From Rhynchosporium graminicola (taxonomy: Eukaryota > Ascomycota > Leotiomycetes > Helotiales > Ploettnerulaceae), in NCBI GenBank assembly GCA_900074885.1, contig FJUW01000050.1:186001-250000 (forward strand): a stretch of DNA of 64,000 bases. Direction: 5' to 3'. The position numbers were made by a program, and so were the translations under genes. Every line of letters starts with the position of its first letter. Within the stretch, counting starts at the first letter, position 1. The notes under the pieces are model-generated. The model saw only the letters and a program-made list of their open reading frames with translations. It was not told the origin of the DNA and did no database searches. Shown here piece by piece: positions 11,936-24,471 of this stretch.

Positions 11936-14900
11936 TCATAGTTCCTCCACGATACGGCCTCGCTGTAAGTTGTGACGATTGCGGATCAATTCGATGACCT
12001 GTGAGGCTCCGCTCCATGCTTGTGGAAGACGATCATAAAGCATCGCCATGACGATGAGCACAAGCATTGGGATCTGAATTCTATCAGCATAAATCGTCAA
12101 TAAGGAAAAAATGTGACTGCATACCCAAATGAAGAAGAGATTCCTATCCCGACTAAGACGCTTAACAGTCTCCGCGTGCTTAGCCCGTAACTGATCCTGC
12201 TGTTCTCTTGTGACTATGTTCTTTTGGCCAATGCGAACGGTATCGAGCTTCACAATCCGACTCTGAGCCACTGTGGAGCTTTCGGCTTGTTCCACCACCT
12301 CAGGACTCCTGTTGGCAGCCACTGTTTCCGCTGCTGTTTGAATGGCCAACGCGTGCTTCTTGTCGACTTCTTCTTGGGGAAAGATGTCTTCGTAAGCAGG
12401 CGGCGCAGCGGGAACAGTACCGGAGAACAAATCCCACCACCTGTTTTCCTGTTCTTTGGGACTACCAGGACGGCTTGTATTAGTACCTACCAGATTACTA
12501 ATTCTGCGAACCATAGGAGTCGTTTGCAGGTAAGCCTGATAGTGTGGAAGATTGATCATATCGAATCGAGGCATTTGCGGTAGATTTGGAAGGTTGAGGT
12601 GCATCGTATGCTGGAATTGCTGAACTTGAGCGGCGATGTGGTCACGAAAAGCGGCCATTGCTGCAGTGGGTGAGGCAAGTCCCGGTACGACGCCTGACAT
12701 ATCCATAGTAGGATCATTGATTACTGGCAATTCGTGCGGTGATGGTTTCTGAGCGCTTGGTCGTCTCGATTTCATCCAGAAAGCTCTATCATGAGCCGCA
12801 TCTGCATCTTCGTCCTCGTACTCATTGTCATCGTCATCGCTGTCCTCGTCGAGATCGGCGGGTGCAGCTGATGAATAAGGTTCCCAAAGGGATCGCAGAG
12901 ATGTTGCACTATTTGTCCTGCTTCTCAACGAGGAGCCACTGCGATTTCTGGTATGGTGTTCGATACGACGGGCAGCATGCAAGACCTCTTCAGAAGTTGC
13001 CATATCAGATGGCGTATAGCCTTTAAGACTGCGGATCGTAGGATCAGCACCACTCAACATCAATCGCCTAACAATCTGTGGATGGTTGTGGAGGGCGGCA
13101 AAATGCATGGGTGTAAAGCCACCCTTGTCTCGTGGATCGGGACTGGCACCACGAGCCAGCAATCCAGCGACAAATCGATGCAACCCCATGGAGCAAGCAA
13201 GATGGAGCATAGTTTGTCCAGATGCTCGTCTCATATTAAGTCGAGCCTGTCTGGGGCTATCATCAAGATCAATCAGGTCTAAACACTTGAGAAGTGTTGC
13301 TTCGACATCAACGCCGAATGTGGCCATGTTGAACCCGTTTATGTTTTGATTATGATTCCCGCCAGTCGGGGAAGGTCCAGCGGATCCACCCCAGGACGAA
13401 GGTCCATCTCCGACAATTCTTCGAGCAAGATCACGAACATCTTCCATTTTGCCAGTCATCTTGTGTCCAAGAACCGAAAGCGCAGTTCTGATAATCTGTT
13501 GTTCATCATCGTCTACGTATTTGAAGAATGTCTGATTTTTAGGGACAGGTGGCGAAGGATATGGTTGCATCGGCTGTTGTTGATGCTGGTGCTTGAATGT
13601 GACTGCAACAGTTCCAGCAAACGCAGAAGGTGGTAGTAGGCAAACCAATGAAGTGTCTCCCCAATAGGTCGTCGTCGTAGCTTTCGAGTCGCCGAACATG
13701 ACTTCTAAGCCTTGACAGAATCCACTACCCAGGCAAGTAACCTCGATACCACCAGCTTTTGGACCTTCGTTGGGAATCATCTTGTGGATAGTCGGTTGTC
13801 TGTGGGGGTTGAGGTTTAATGGTAGGCCGTATAGACCATTTGCAACAGCTTGAGCAATGTGTCCTGGATGCTGATATGCTTGTGGTATGTTATTCCTCAT
13901 GCCATTGTTAGGGCTGGGCACTCTACTTGGGTGGGCCGAAGCAGGAGCGGAGTACAGCTGTTGCAAAGCTAGGTTATCCATCGATTGGGATCTATTCTGG
14001 TTTGAAAAGAGGATCTGGTCGTTACTGTTTGGAGTAGGAGGACCAGTATTGTATTGCTGAGGAATACTTGGCATAGTCGTAGGGCCTGGGTTGAATTGCT
14101 GTTCGGGCATGGCGAACGCAGACAGGTTCCGCGTGAAAGGAGACGGTACTGCAGAATTGCTTGCGCTCAATGGCCCAGTAGGAGGTCCTTGCAGGCTGAG
14201 CGTATCTCCAGTTTCAAGTCTGGTCATGGCCAGTCCACTAGGTACCTTGCTGGATCCACTAGCCTTCCTCTTCTTAGATGAAGGGCCCATTTGAACTGAT
14301 GGTGAGGTCTGCCGGGACAGATTACGAGGTGTCGTGGTTGCGGAGGTCGCTTGAGAGACCATAGAGGAGGCCGTCGCACTTTGTGACGGAGGAAATGCCA
14401 TGTTGGTATTCTGACTTTGCGTACCTTGCAAGTCTGAGCTGGAGTGGGAACCACGGAAAGCTCCCAAGTTGGCAGGGGGCACTGAAGCCATGTCAAAGGT
14501 AGGATCGGCAGTGAAAGCACCAGGTCCGGAAAGCATGTGACGTTCGGAACCATCGGAATTCTGCGCAGTGAGCGTTGGCATATTGTGAGTTTTGTGGTCG
14601 TCAGTGATCATAATGGAAGATGTCATCTCCTGAGCAACTAGACGATCTTGGAAATCTTTGATGGTGAAGATAACCTGGAAACCAAGCTTTTCATTCTGGT
14701 GCCGGCAGTAGCAAGCGATACGCATGGGAGCGTCTACTTGCATCGCGCCATCCGGGACAAAGGGCTCTGGTCGGTCTCCGGTTGCTTCTGATGGAGGCTG
14801 GCTTGAGGGTGGTTGCCATTCCTTGACTTCATGGGTATTGAAGACAATAACACGCTTTGCCTCGTCTTTATGCCAAGATTCCTCTTCTTCAACCTTTTTG

Positions 14901-16368
14901 ACCTTCTTTCGGGCAGCACGCTTTCTTTCTCGTGTGATACAACCAACACAGATTTTGACATCTCCACCATTCAACGGCCTATTCTCGTCATCTTCATCAG
15001 ACCCACTCTCGCCTGGAGAGGCTTCATCAGAGATTAGGAGTTCTCCAGAAGCTGCCCGCTCAAACGCGCGCCTTCTAGCCTCTGGGTTTTGCATCGCACT
15101 AGTACAAACTAAGGATGTGTAAAGTTCCAGCGTGTCCGGTGACCTGGCAGGTGAAGGCTTCGCAAGCAATTTTGGCTTGGAAATAGTGTGAGTTGGTAGA
15201 TGTAATTTGGTGATGCCTACTGGCATAGGAAAGAGAGTCATCTTGATGGGGATCTGGGTTTCTACACGAGATTTCAATGGAGTCGGATGAAGTGTCATGG
15301 CAGGCTTAAATGGTGGTCCCGAGTGGGTAAAGGATGCCTGCGGTATCAATCGTGGTGGCATCTGTTGCGGAAGCCCTTGTGGCATGATAGGTAGACCATT
15401 GTTCGGAAAGCCCCCAAAACCCGCTACCCAACCAGGATTTTGAACTGGTCCACCAAGCATTCGTGAGTTCATGAAATCAACGTGACTGCCTGGAGAGGGT
15501 GAATTATTGAAGAAAGCAGATGGCGAAGATTCCTGGCTCGTAACCATTGCAGAAAGTGGGGAAGCTTCCCTGGAATTTGCAGTTGTAAGACCGTTCATAG
15601 ATTGGGTCACTGAATGTTGCTGTCGTAATGTTAATATCTTCAAGCGACTTGCTACCAGCCACCACTTACTGAATTACGCTTATCGTGCTTCAAAAGCTTC
15701 GACTTCAACATCGGAGACTGTTTTCTAGGCGCATCCTGCTTGACTATTGTCATTTCTGGTGAACCAGCCGGTCCTAATCCAAATAGACTTGGACTGCTTG
15801 CAGCACTTTCAAAATCAAAGTCGTTCTCCATAGTCTTGTCGCTGAACTCGTAATTGCTCATTTCTGCAGGGTTGATGGTGCTGGTTCCTTCAAATACGCC
15901 ATAATTTGACATGTCATTTCCAAGCATGGGCTCTTCCGCCTTCCAATCCCTCATGTCTGTATCTGCCATCATAACGTCGCCTGAAGTCAGCGCTGATCTC
16001 GAAGAATCGGAACTTGATTTGCGCTTATATCCAGAAGATTCCGAGGAGGAGTCTCGGTACGAGCCTGCGGGAGACGCAGTCGAAGGTGCTGAAAGAGACG
16101 GTTGCGCTCCTCTATCCAGTGGGGAGCTGTGGTCCAGGAGATGGCTCTTCTGGTTTGTAGGATTGGGAGTCCCAAAACTGAGAAACTGAGAGGTATCTGT
16201 CGCAATATCTTCCGCCAGGAAGAAGCCAGGACTACTACCGACGCCCTCGAGGCTGGAATCGAAGAAGTCGTCAAATTGAGGATCGGTATCGCGTGGTCCT
16301 ATCATTTCCGAGTCGAAAATATATGGCGGCGAACTCGCAGAGAAGACAGGCTCTTTAGTCGTCGGCAT
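11936..16368 (-). CDS. MGA2: Mga2/Spt23-type membrane-tethered transcription factor
   Basis: This matches the Spt23/Mga2 family, ER-anchored p120 precursors that are released by ubiquitin-proteasome processing to activate fatty-acid desaturase and hypoxia genes. Exons are 16368-15670, 15619-12125 and 12073-11936; introns are 50 and 51 nt; the protein is 1443 residues. The order is: disordered Ser-rich N-terminus; a conserved Spt23 N-terminal region starting near residue 356 (IPIKMTLFPMPVGITKLHLP); an IPT/TIG domain near residues 840-915 (MIPNEGPKAGGIEVTCLGSG); ankyrin repeats near 1029-1120 (GQTMLHLACSMGLHRFVAGL and GFTPMHFAALHNHPQIVRRL); an acidic linker; and one C-terminal membrane segment near 1395-1415, interrupted at gene level by the second intron. 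That intron is a multiple of three and free of stops. Start ATG 16368 is chosen because the open frame above it begins with GTG; a further 5' exon is possible. Confidence 0.9.
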
Positions 16369-17061
16369 GGCCCTTTCTTGACCCGAGTTAAGTCGTCCTG
16401 GTAGATCAGCGAGCGGTTGCCTTCCAGATACCACCGCAGATAATCAGCTTCGGTCGGGATCTCGAATGGGATTTCCTCCTTCGGAAGCCGACTAGATTGA
16501 CGCGATATGCGGGTAGGATGTTTGATGGTTCAAATCTCCCTTTCTTCACGACTGCATGCTGTAGCGCCGCTGTTTCTGTCTTGCTTGGAAAGGGTCGAGG
16601 AAGTGGCTTCCAGGCGTCACCGCTGTCTCGAAAAGTTTCGTGGGTTGACGAGGAGAAGCGGTAGAGATAGACGTGGTCTTTCAAGTCTTGAGAGCGCCTT
16701 TTCCTTTCGAATGATGTGCCAGCAATGCTTTGCCCTGGGGCTACAACTTGCTCTCATCAACTTTCGAGGCCAAAATTGTCGGTCATGGACCTAATACCTA
16801 TCTACTGAACAAGTGGAGTCCACTCGTAGGAGTCGGGGCGTGTGGTGCGGGCTAGGCAATTATAAGTGGGTTGTTTCGTTGCGATAAGAGATCTGATTGG
16901 ATGAAGTAATTGCGGGCAGATGAGGATCAATCGAAGGGGTCGCTGTGAAGGGGAGGGGAGGGAAATCTGAGGGGCCTGAACAAATCAATGAAATTATGAT
17001 ATCTGGTCTAAACTGTGGGATGAAACAGAACGAAATCTTCATATCTTCCGTACGATAATAA

Positions 17062-17089
17062 AGGTAGGCAGGTAGGTAGGTAGGCAGGA
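17062..17089. repeat. GGTA/GGCA tandem repeat
   Basis: About seven four-base units alternate between AGGT and AGGC. Confidence 0.85.
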
Positions 17090-19080
17090 TAAGACAACCA
17101 ACCTTCGATGAGTGACTGAGATCTGGATATCTTGTGCGGCCTGACTTTGTCCATTCGCACATTCATTCGCCATGCCAATGGAAGGAAGCCTGCTCTCAAT
17201 TCCCACGCAACACCAAGATTGATTCTCTCCAGTCATCGAAGGGGACGGTATCCTCCTTCCTTCTATTACGCCGCTCTGCACCCTCACCTTAATGCACCTC
17301 AAACGCATGGACGAGGATATAACGTACCATGTTGCCAGGATTGACGTAGGACCAAAGAAAGGCCGCCCTCCCAAGCAACGCCTTCTCTGCCGTCTCCATC
17401 GCCTCACGAAAGTACCCGTATATTATCAGCGTAGGGCTGTGTGTTGAATTTCATTTACGGAGTATGTATGTATGTGTATGGTATCTTCATACAGTACATC
17501 AAATATTCATATGCGCGCCTCTATATCTACTTCTCTGTTAGGACATCACATTTGCAACACAGATGTGTGAACGAGCCGATCTTCCATCACTCATATATCA
17601 GATATCAGCCAATTGGCCATCCCAGAAAGAGAAACAACAACCCTCAAGATCTTTAGCATCCAGCATCCAGCATCCAGCCCCGCAGGAATGCTCGCCGTTT
17701 TGCCCACACCCTTCTCCCGCCTCCACCGGTTAGATACCAAGACGGCACAAATCCGACTTTTCTTACCTGGCTCCTGGCGGGCAGGCAGTACAGTACTGTA
17801 TCATATCAGCAGCCGATGCCACACGGGCTGTTGTCAAGCTACGCCACATCACACCAGCGAGAACTCTGCAGAGATCCCCAAAACCGATAACGGATTACGA
17901 ACTGATTCCCCAAACGTGCAGATAGAGGAGCCGCTACTGCATGCACCTATCTCCGGTATGCTGTTCCGGAATATCTGCTCCTCCAAAACTCAGTTCAGGT
18001 TGTTGCTCCGTCTCCGCGTTAGTCAAGCGAGTATTCAGTTGGACCACCGATGGAAAGATATAAATATCTGCCAACAACAACAACAACCAACAGCAACCAA
18101 CAAGATGAAGCGCAATTTCCATATCCGTCCTAAGCCGCATCTCCAGACTCCAGTCTTCCCCGATCCCTCTATGTACCATTCTTCATTCGGTACCTCAACT
18201 CCTAACTACTTAATGTACTTGGGACAGAAGTATAATGTACCGACTAAACCTCGAAAGAAACATGTTGTAACACATATCAAAATCCCTCTAGTACTAGTCG
18301 CCGACGCTAGCCTCTAACGCCATTTTCTGCCAAAACCGGGCTAAAGGTGTTCTACGAGAAATCTGTTCGGACGTTTGACAACGTCAGTCTGTGTGCCCTA
18401 ACGCCGTCTGAAGACGGAGGAACAATGGTCTTTCATTAGCACAGTAGACCTGGATAGTATAGGCGTTTGACGGAACCCTTGCGCCGATCCGTACAAGTCT
18501 GTCTACATTTCAAGCAGGAAGATCGAAAGGCATGAGTTGATTTGAAGTCAGCACAAGACTTCACCCATATTGTCGATCCAGTTGCAAGTGACGCCAAGTG
18601 CATTTCTTGCTTAGCTCAGAACAGGCTCTCTATCAAGTCGGGAAATCATGGCTTCCAGCACTGCCAGTTAGTGAGTTGCACTTATCACTACAATTATGCA
18701 TACGAGAAACCCATCTGCAGTCAAGTCAAGCCAACACCATCCTTTCGGGACCGCTGCATCCAGCGCATCATCACAACAACACCCTAACTTCATACAATGT
18801 CCCAGAGTAGAACATAACATAAGATGATAAGACAGGCCTTACGGGAGTGGAATGACGAATCCCCGGCCCGCGCATCGATGCAAGTCATCAATCAACAGCA
18901 GTCATACTCCGTACATCACATCCCGCCCGCATTTTCCAAGCTTCTCCAGCTCAGAAGCACAATCTCACCCGAAATAACCGCCTGCTTTCGGATCAAATCC
19001 AGCATAGAGTATACCTATGTCTTCAACCCATTGAAGCAAGCGAATCAAAATAATCTCATGTAAGAAACAGAGGCGAAACC

Positions 19081-19111
19081 CATTGATTCATTGATTCATT
19101 CATTCATTCAT
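19081..19111. repeat. CATT/GATT tandem repeat
   Basis: Interspersed CATT and GATT units form a short low-complexity run. Confidence 0.85.
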
Positions 19112-20086
19112 ATCTACAAAACGTGCCTTCCGAATTCGCAACTGCATAAACACAGCGTCCGGCCTGCGTAGAAACAATCATCCCGAACCTACCCACCACG
19201 AGCCATGCACATCACAACATCCTCAACGGCCGCCCTGCATGAAGAAAACGAGGTTGGATTTGGGTTTCTAATCCCGCGAGCCCTCGTACTCCCTTTATTC
19301 AGTGGGCTGACAATTCATGCACTAGCAGGCTTGAAAGGGTCGTGCAGCTCGAGGGAGGCTCTCTACCGGCTTCTAAAGGTTCGAACACAGCAAACCGGTC
19401 CCTTATTTCGACCCTGAATTCAAGAACTTGAAAGACTTGAGCGGAGCCTGAGCATAGAAAGCTGACAGTCCTATTGGCCCTGAAACCCTAGCAAAGATCT
19501 TTCATCAGCACTTGAATTATCAGCCCACTGGATAAAGGGAGTACCTTACATAGCATGCTTAGTAGCCAAACGAGCCAGCCAACCAAGGGCTTTCCAGATA
19601 GTGATAGTGATGTCGTACGATAATAGCGGGATGATATAAAGACTTGACAGAGTACCTTCCACATTCCCCCACTTAAACGACCCTGTCCGCGTCTGCATCT
19701 GTACACTTCAGGAACGGCAACGGCATACACAAGACAAGACAAGGACAGGGAAGGTGCGTGTGTTGAGGATGCAGGAGAAGGGATTATATGACTTCTGTTG
19801 GATGTTTTTGCTATGGCTTCTTGAGGTGGGAAAAGGGAGGATGTGAGAGGTCTACTGGTTTGGAAGTGGTAGGTAGTGGAGCTGTACAGGTCTATATTCT
19901 ATGTGTATGCATGTATATGTATCTATGTATCTGACGCCTCTATCTCCTTCTGCCTTGAACGTGTTTGTTGTGAGCTCTCGTTAGACATGACATGATATGA
20001 TCCGATAGATATCGTGCATTGCATCTCCAAGACTTCGCAGAAAATAGTATCCTCATTCTTCTCCTGCCCTACCTTCCTCACATTAC

Positions 20087-22152
20087 TCAACTCGAGCCCT
20101 GAATTCTCTCCTCGTCATCCGGGAATCGAATCGTCCTATTCAAAGTAATACCAGGTGGTGTGCTGGGTCTTCCATCGCGATCAATATGTGCACCACCAGA
20201 GACAGACAACCCAGAACCAGCAACAGCACTTCCATTGCCGCTAGCACTCCCATTCTGCGCGATGACCTTCCCACCAATCCTGAAAATCGGTCTCGTGGAC
20301 GATGAAGCTGCAGCAGCTACGCCATCAGTCGGTGTTGACTGACCCGAGTGTTCTGGCTGTCTCTTGCGGCGCTCTCGAAGGACACCACCCACAGATGACG
20401 AGCGGCTGAAATTTCCAATGGTAAAGTGTCCTGCGTCATCGTTACCTTGAGATGTGAATGCTCGTGAAAGTGTGCGGGGGAGAAAGAATCCTAGCTTGCC
20501 GAGCGGTATGGACAAGCCGTGGACGACCTAGAGATTGATTGTCAACTCCCGGTCGAACCTCTTGTAAAATTGACTCTTCTTATCGGGGCTATGAGACTTA
20601 CAATACTGCAAATAGCTAGGAACCACACAACAACGATAATTGTCTCTCCAAGCCGTTCGGCGTCTTCTCTCTGTACTCCATCTACAGTGATGGTTTCCAG
20701 AAATTCAAGACTGATATACAGATAGAAGATGGCCGATACACCAATGGGACCGAAAAATCCCACGAAGATAGCTTGTCTCTTCTCCTCGATCTGGGGAATG
20801 AATTTATGCACAGCAAAGACAATGGGAAGACGTCTACAGTTTATCAGTAAAACATCTTGTGCAAGATATGCTCAGCTACTGACCGAAGGAGAAGAATCAA
20901 CACGCCAAGAAAGATCAAGCGATAGATTGGGATGATGTCGTTGTTTGCAAATGAGGCCCAAGGACAAATAGCTCCGAACCAGATGAAGATAGATAAGTTC
21001 AGTAACATATCAATGGTAGGCTGTAACGAATCGTCCAACGTTTCCAGACGGAACCAATCGTCCCATGTGAAAACATTTCCAGCAATGAAGCACGCCAGGA
21101 CGTCATCAGAACCTATCATACCTGTACCAAAGTCAGTTCTCATATGATATCAGAACGAAGAGTGAGGCCCAAGAAAACTTACCACATGTGCCGACAATGA
21201 ACAGTGCAAGCGTGATAGCAAAGACCAAGAAGCTCTCTCGATCAACGAACTTCTTCTCTTCCGCCCAATGCAGCAATTCTTTGGCAATCCATCCTACTGT
21301 AGCCCCATATACCAACGACAACAAGATGGTATATCCCCAGGTTTCCCCGAACCACAACCCTAGTGCTTTACCAGCTCCTCCCTCCTATTCCGAGTCAGCA
21401 CTTCTTCCCAGAAGGGATTCGTGATGGGGAACATACCTGACCCAGACCCTCATGTCCCGTATATTTAATGAAATACAACGCCACAAACAAAAACGGATAT
21501 CCCAACCCATCGTTCGCCCCAGATTCCGCCACGATGATCTTCTGCAGATCCTTCGGTACATTCTTATCCGCAAATTTCCCTTTCACAATACTATTCGATA
21601 ACACAGGATCCGTAGGCGTGATACACGCCGCTATAGCAAGGGAATGTACGAAAGGTAGATGAGGAACCATGGCCCAGATGATGAGGCTGCTGACGAGCCA
21701 CATGCAGGTCATTATGGGACCGAGGAGGAGCGCGAGAGCTTTCCATTCTTTCTGTAGGTAGCGGCTAGGGAGTTGGACGCCTGCGAGAACGAGTTGGACG
21801 CCGAGGACTAGACGACTGAAGTAAAGGGTTATCGCGTTGAGGTTTGCTTGGGAGCCGGCATAGTCGAGAGGCTTAATGAAGCCGGCGGCATGGGGTGAGA
21901 AGGTTACGCCTGCGAGGAGAGAGATTACTGTTTATAATATATTAGTCCCTTGAACTTTACATGTGTGAAGCAGTATCTCGATTTAACAGCGGAGAAGCCA
22001 AGAAGTTTTGTATTGAAAGAAGTAGACCACATACAAGCTTCGGAAAGGTAGAACTTCTCCTTAAACAAATAGCTCACAAGTCCAAAGATCGTAATAAAGC
22101 CCCCTAATACCGAGCACACGATGTTAAAGTTGGTGATCGCAAGTGTAGGCAT
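20087..22152 (-). CDS. NHA1: plasma-membrane Na+/H+ antiporter (Nha1/Sod2 type)
   Basis: This is a CPA1-family sodium(potassium)/proton exchanger of the fungal Nha1/Sod2 group, which exports alkali cations in exchange for protons at the plasma membrane. Six exons join in phase: 22152-22035, 21927-21437, 21384-21183, 21121-20884, 20833-20602 and 20527-20087. The introns are 107, 52, 61, 50 and 74 nt, and the product is 573 residues. About twelve hydrophobic segments fill the first 440 residues. Family signatures are ACITPTDPVLSNSIVKGKFA and the catalytic-region motif ESGANDGLGYPFLF, then FVGFFGPIGVSAIFYLYISL. The remaining 130 or so residues form a hydrophilic Ser/Gly-rich tail, much shorter than the tail of S. 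cerevisiae Nha1 and closer to fission-yeast Sod2. The start ATG at 22152 fits the family N-terminus; the in-frame codon further up is GTG. One donor (GTCAGT) is slightly atypical. Confidence 0.93.
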
Positions 22153-23302
22153 CTTTCCTGCTCTTCCTTCAGAGCGCACCAAGCTTTTGCCAATGATTGT
22201 CGAGTCTTGTCGTATCACCTAATACACTACGAGAGAGTAGAGTCAACTAACACCGGTATCGTCTTCGCTGCTTTTCAAATTAAGCAGCGGCTCTGCGTAC
22301 GCCAGATCCAGATCTCCCACTCGTGTTATTGAATCATTGGAGATGGAAATCAGGTTTTCTAGCTGGGTTGGAACCGCCACTTTATTTTCTGGATAAATAG
22401 GGGTATATGTAAGGAGATAGATAGCTGTCACAGAAAGCGACCGTGGTCAGAAGTCTTCCGTATGATACGATTGAGCGCCGGCAGAAAAGTAAGAAATGTA
22501 ATCAAATAGAGAGAATTGTACAGTGGCTTGTGGTTGTTCTGTTATCTTGTACCGGTTAGCCCCACTAACAAAAGAGAGGGGTAGCTATGGTATTGCAAAG
22601 ACATCGACATCCTTCTGCTCTTCAATAATCTGCCTTGTACACAAAATAGAAAGGAAACATCGAATCAGCTTCCAACTAACTCAAAAGACCGACTCTGAAC
22701 ATCTATCGGATAAGGCAGGGGTGGTTCTTCTCATAAACAACTGTGTGTCTTGATTCCCAATGCAGTAGTACCTTTCGTTCTGATACAAGAGCCGAGTGAC
22801 AAAGTGAACAAATAATTTCGATACAACACCTTGCGTACAAAAGTGCTGTCTGATATACATAGCCGTCCTCAGGACCCAATAAAGTAGAAAAGGCCTGTGA
22901 AGAAGATGTATTCCACGGCTCAATACATTTGATGCTGGCAAAAGGCTGCAACAGTCTTCTTTCCGGAAGTACTCATACTTCCGGCCGATTGTAAGAAAGG
23001 CCAAAGTGTAGAAAAAGCTCGTCTTCTTGACGCTGGGTATTGAAAATAGCCATCCGAAAACACATGAAAATCCTAAAACAACATACCCCATTTTCTTACA
23101 GCTCCTGTGATCATCGCAATCCAACCATTTATATCCTGAGCAAGCCAGTCAGCTCAAGTGAAAGACAAACCCAACCAGCATTCCCATCCCAGAAATCGTC
23201 CCTGCTCGCTTGTACAAGCAAGAAGCTCACATTTAGCAGCTCCAGTCATGACCTACTAGAAGCATACACATATCATACATGGTACCTCGACCAACCAGCT
23301 AA
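22153..23302. other. intergenic, antiporter promoter region
   Basis: No gene is visible. The stretch carries the antiporter promoter and the RNase H1 3' side, plus a perfect hairpin at 22963-22984. An open frame on the minus strand (22681-23124) lacks an ATG start and any domain. Confidence 0.6.
22963..22984. repeat. perfect inverted repeat, CCGGAAGTA arms
   Basis: Nine-base complementary arms surround the four-base loop CTCA. The geometry resembles the hairpin at 1957-1982. It lies about 320 bases beyond the RNase H1 stop. Function unknown. Confidence 0.85.
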
Positions 23303-24471
23303 CTAACGGCTCGCATGCGCACCCGCAACAGCCAGTCTATCAGCTGCCGTATTCCCAGGGTCATCATTATGGCCCTTGATCCACGTAAACTTCGTTTCAG
23401 CACCCAACTCATCCCTCTCTTCCATCAGCGCCTTTATGCCCTTGATCAGATCCTGATTTTCAACTGCCTTCTTATCAGATTTGATCCAATTCCTCCTCAC
23501 CCAGCTATCGTACCAGACTGTGACGCAGTTGATTGAGTAATTGCTATCGGTTATGATCTCGACGCCTCTTTCCTTTGGGGCGATTTGAAGCGCACGTAGG
23601 ACGCCAGTCAGTTCGGCGCGATTGTTGGTTTGGACGTCGCCGTCTAGAGACTCGGAGACATTTCTGGGAGGCATCAGTAACATGTAGAAAATGAAAAGGA
23701 ATTATTCGCAAGAAAACATACCGTTTATCATTCACACCAAAGAAAACCCCAACCCCGGCCACAGCACCAGTCCTACCATTACCAAGCGCACTTCCATCAG
23801 TATAGATTCTCAACATCTTCCCCTTCCCTTTCCCTTTCCCCTCCGCACTTCCACTCGTCCTCGACCTCTTCGAACTCGGTTGTTCAACATCCTCCTCCAC
23901 TTCGAACCTCTCCCTTCCATCAACCACTTCCAACACGCCCCCACCAACCTCAGCATCCGCCTTCACATTCCCCTTCTCCTTCTTCTCAGCCGACACCTTC
24001 CCACCACTCATCACAAACTCCTCCGCCTCCCTCCTCGTCTCGAATTTCTTATACTTCGGATTCTTCGCGCCATCGATCTGTCTCTGCGCTTCCGGCCATT
24101 CGGTATAGACACCCGGTCTGTGACCAACAGCTACGCCGTAGAACTTCTCCTGTCCAGGGTTGGATTGATTTCTGCCAGCTACGAAATCATCTGCTTCTTT
24201 CCTGCTCACAAAAGATTTATCTGCCCAACAATCTCAAATCAGCACTCTAACTTCCACTAAAAGAACCAACACATTCCCATGTCATCATGACCAACACGGT
24301 CCTGAAATGGGAAAAGGAGCAAGAGAACGTACAAATAGCCCCCGCATACCCCGAAGTACGCTCCTGACACTCCTTCCAACTCAAATACACACCCGGTGTC
24401 CTCCCCGCTTTCACAGCATAGAATTTCTGCACATCCTCCCCAAGTTTCCGTTTCTTCGATCCAGAAGACAT
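23303..24471 (-). CDS. RNH1: ribonuclease H1 with two hybrid-binding domains
   Basis: This enzyme cleaves the RNA strand of RNA-DNA hybrids in nuclei and mitochondria. Exons are 24471-24333, 24220-23722 and 23663-23303, with introns of 112 and 58 nt, giving 332 residues. Two caulimovirus-VI-like hybrid-binding domains lie at about residues 16-62 (KFYAVKAGRTPGVYLSWKEC, with the first intron inside YKSF) and 72-118 (KFYGVAVGHRPGVYTEWPEA). A charged linker with a GKGKGKGK run and an SSKRSR patch (possible nuclear signal) precedes the catalytic domain from about residue 175. All acidic catalytic positions are visible: IYTDGSALGNG, NNRAELTGV, IITDSNYSI and, after the conserved WIKGHNDDPGN, the Asp of TAADRLA. 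The double domain matches yeast Rnh1. The gene looks intact. Confidence 0.95.

Larger units (their letters stand above)
16369..20086. other. intergenic, upstream of Mga2-like gene
   Basis: This 3.7-kb region holds the Mga2-like promoter or leader and the 3' side of the antiporter gene. It contains short tandem repeats at 17062-17089 (GGTA/GGCA), 17655-17679 (CATCCAG x3) and 19081-19111 (CATT/GATT). A 210-codon open frame from 17686 shows no domain and uneven composition, so I do not call it. Confidence 0.55.

Noticed and set aside
17686..18317. Open frame of about 210 codons on the plus strand, with an inner ATG at 18104
   Set aside because: No domain, uneven composition and no plausible gene structure around it; it looks like a chance open frame in the region upstream of the Mga2-like gene.
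22681..23124. 147-codon minus-strand open frame after RNase H1
   Set aside because: No ATG start and no domain; it probably reads through 3' UTR sequence.
23303..24471. RNase H domain of a retroelement
   Set aside because: It is a stand-alone spliced gene with two hybrid-binding domains and no reverse transcriptase or integrase nearby, so it is cellular RNase H1.
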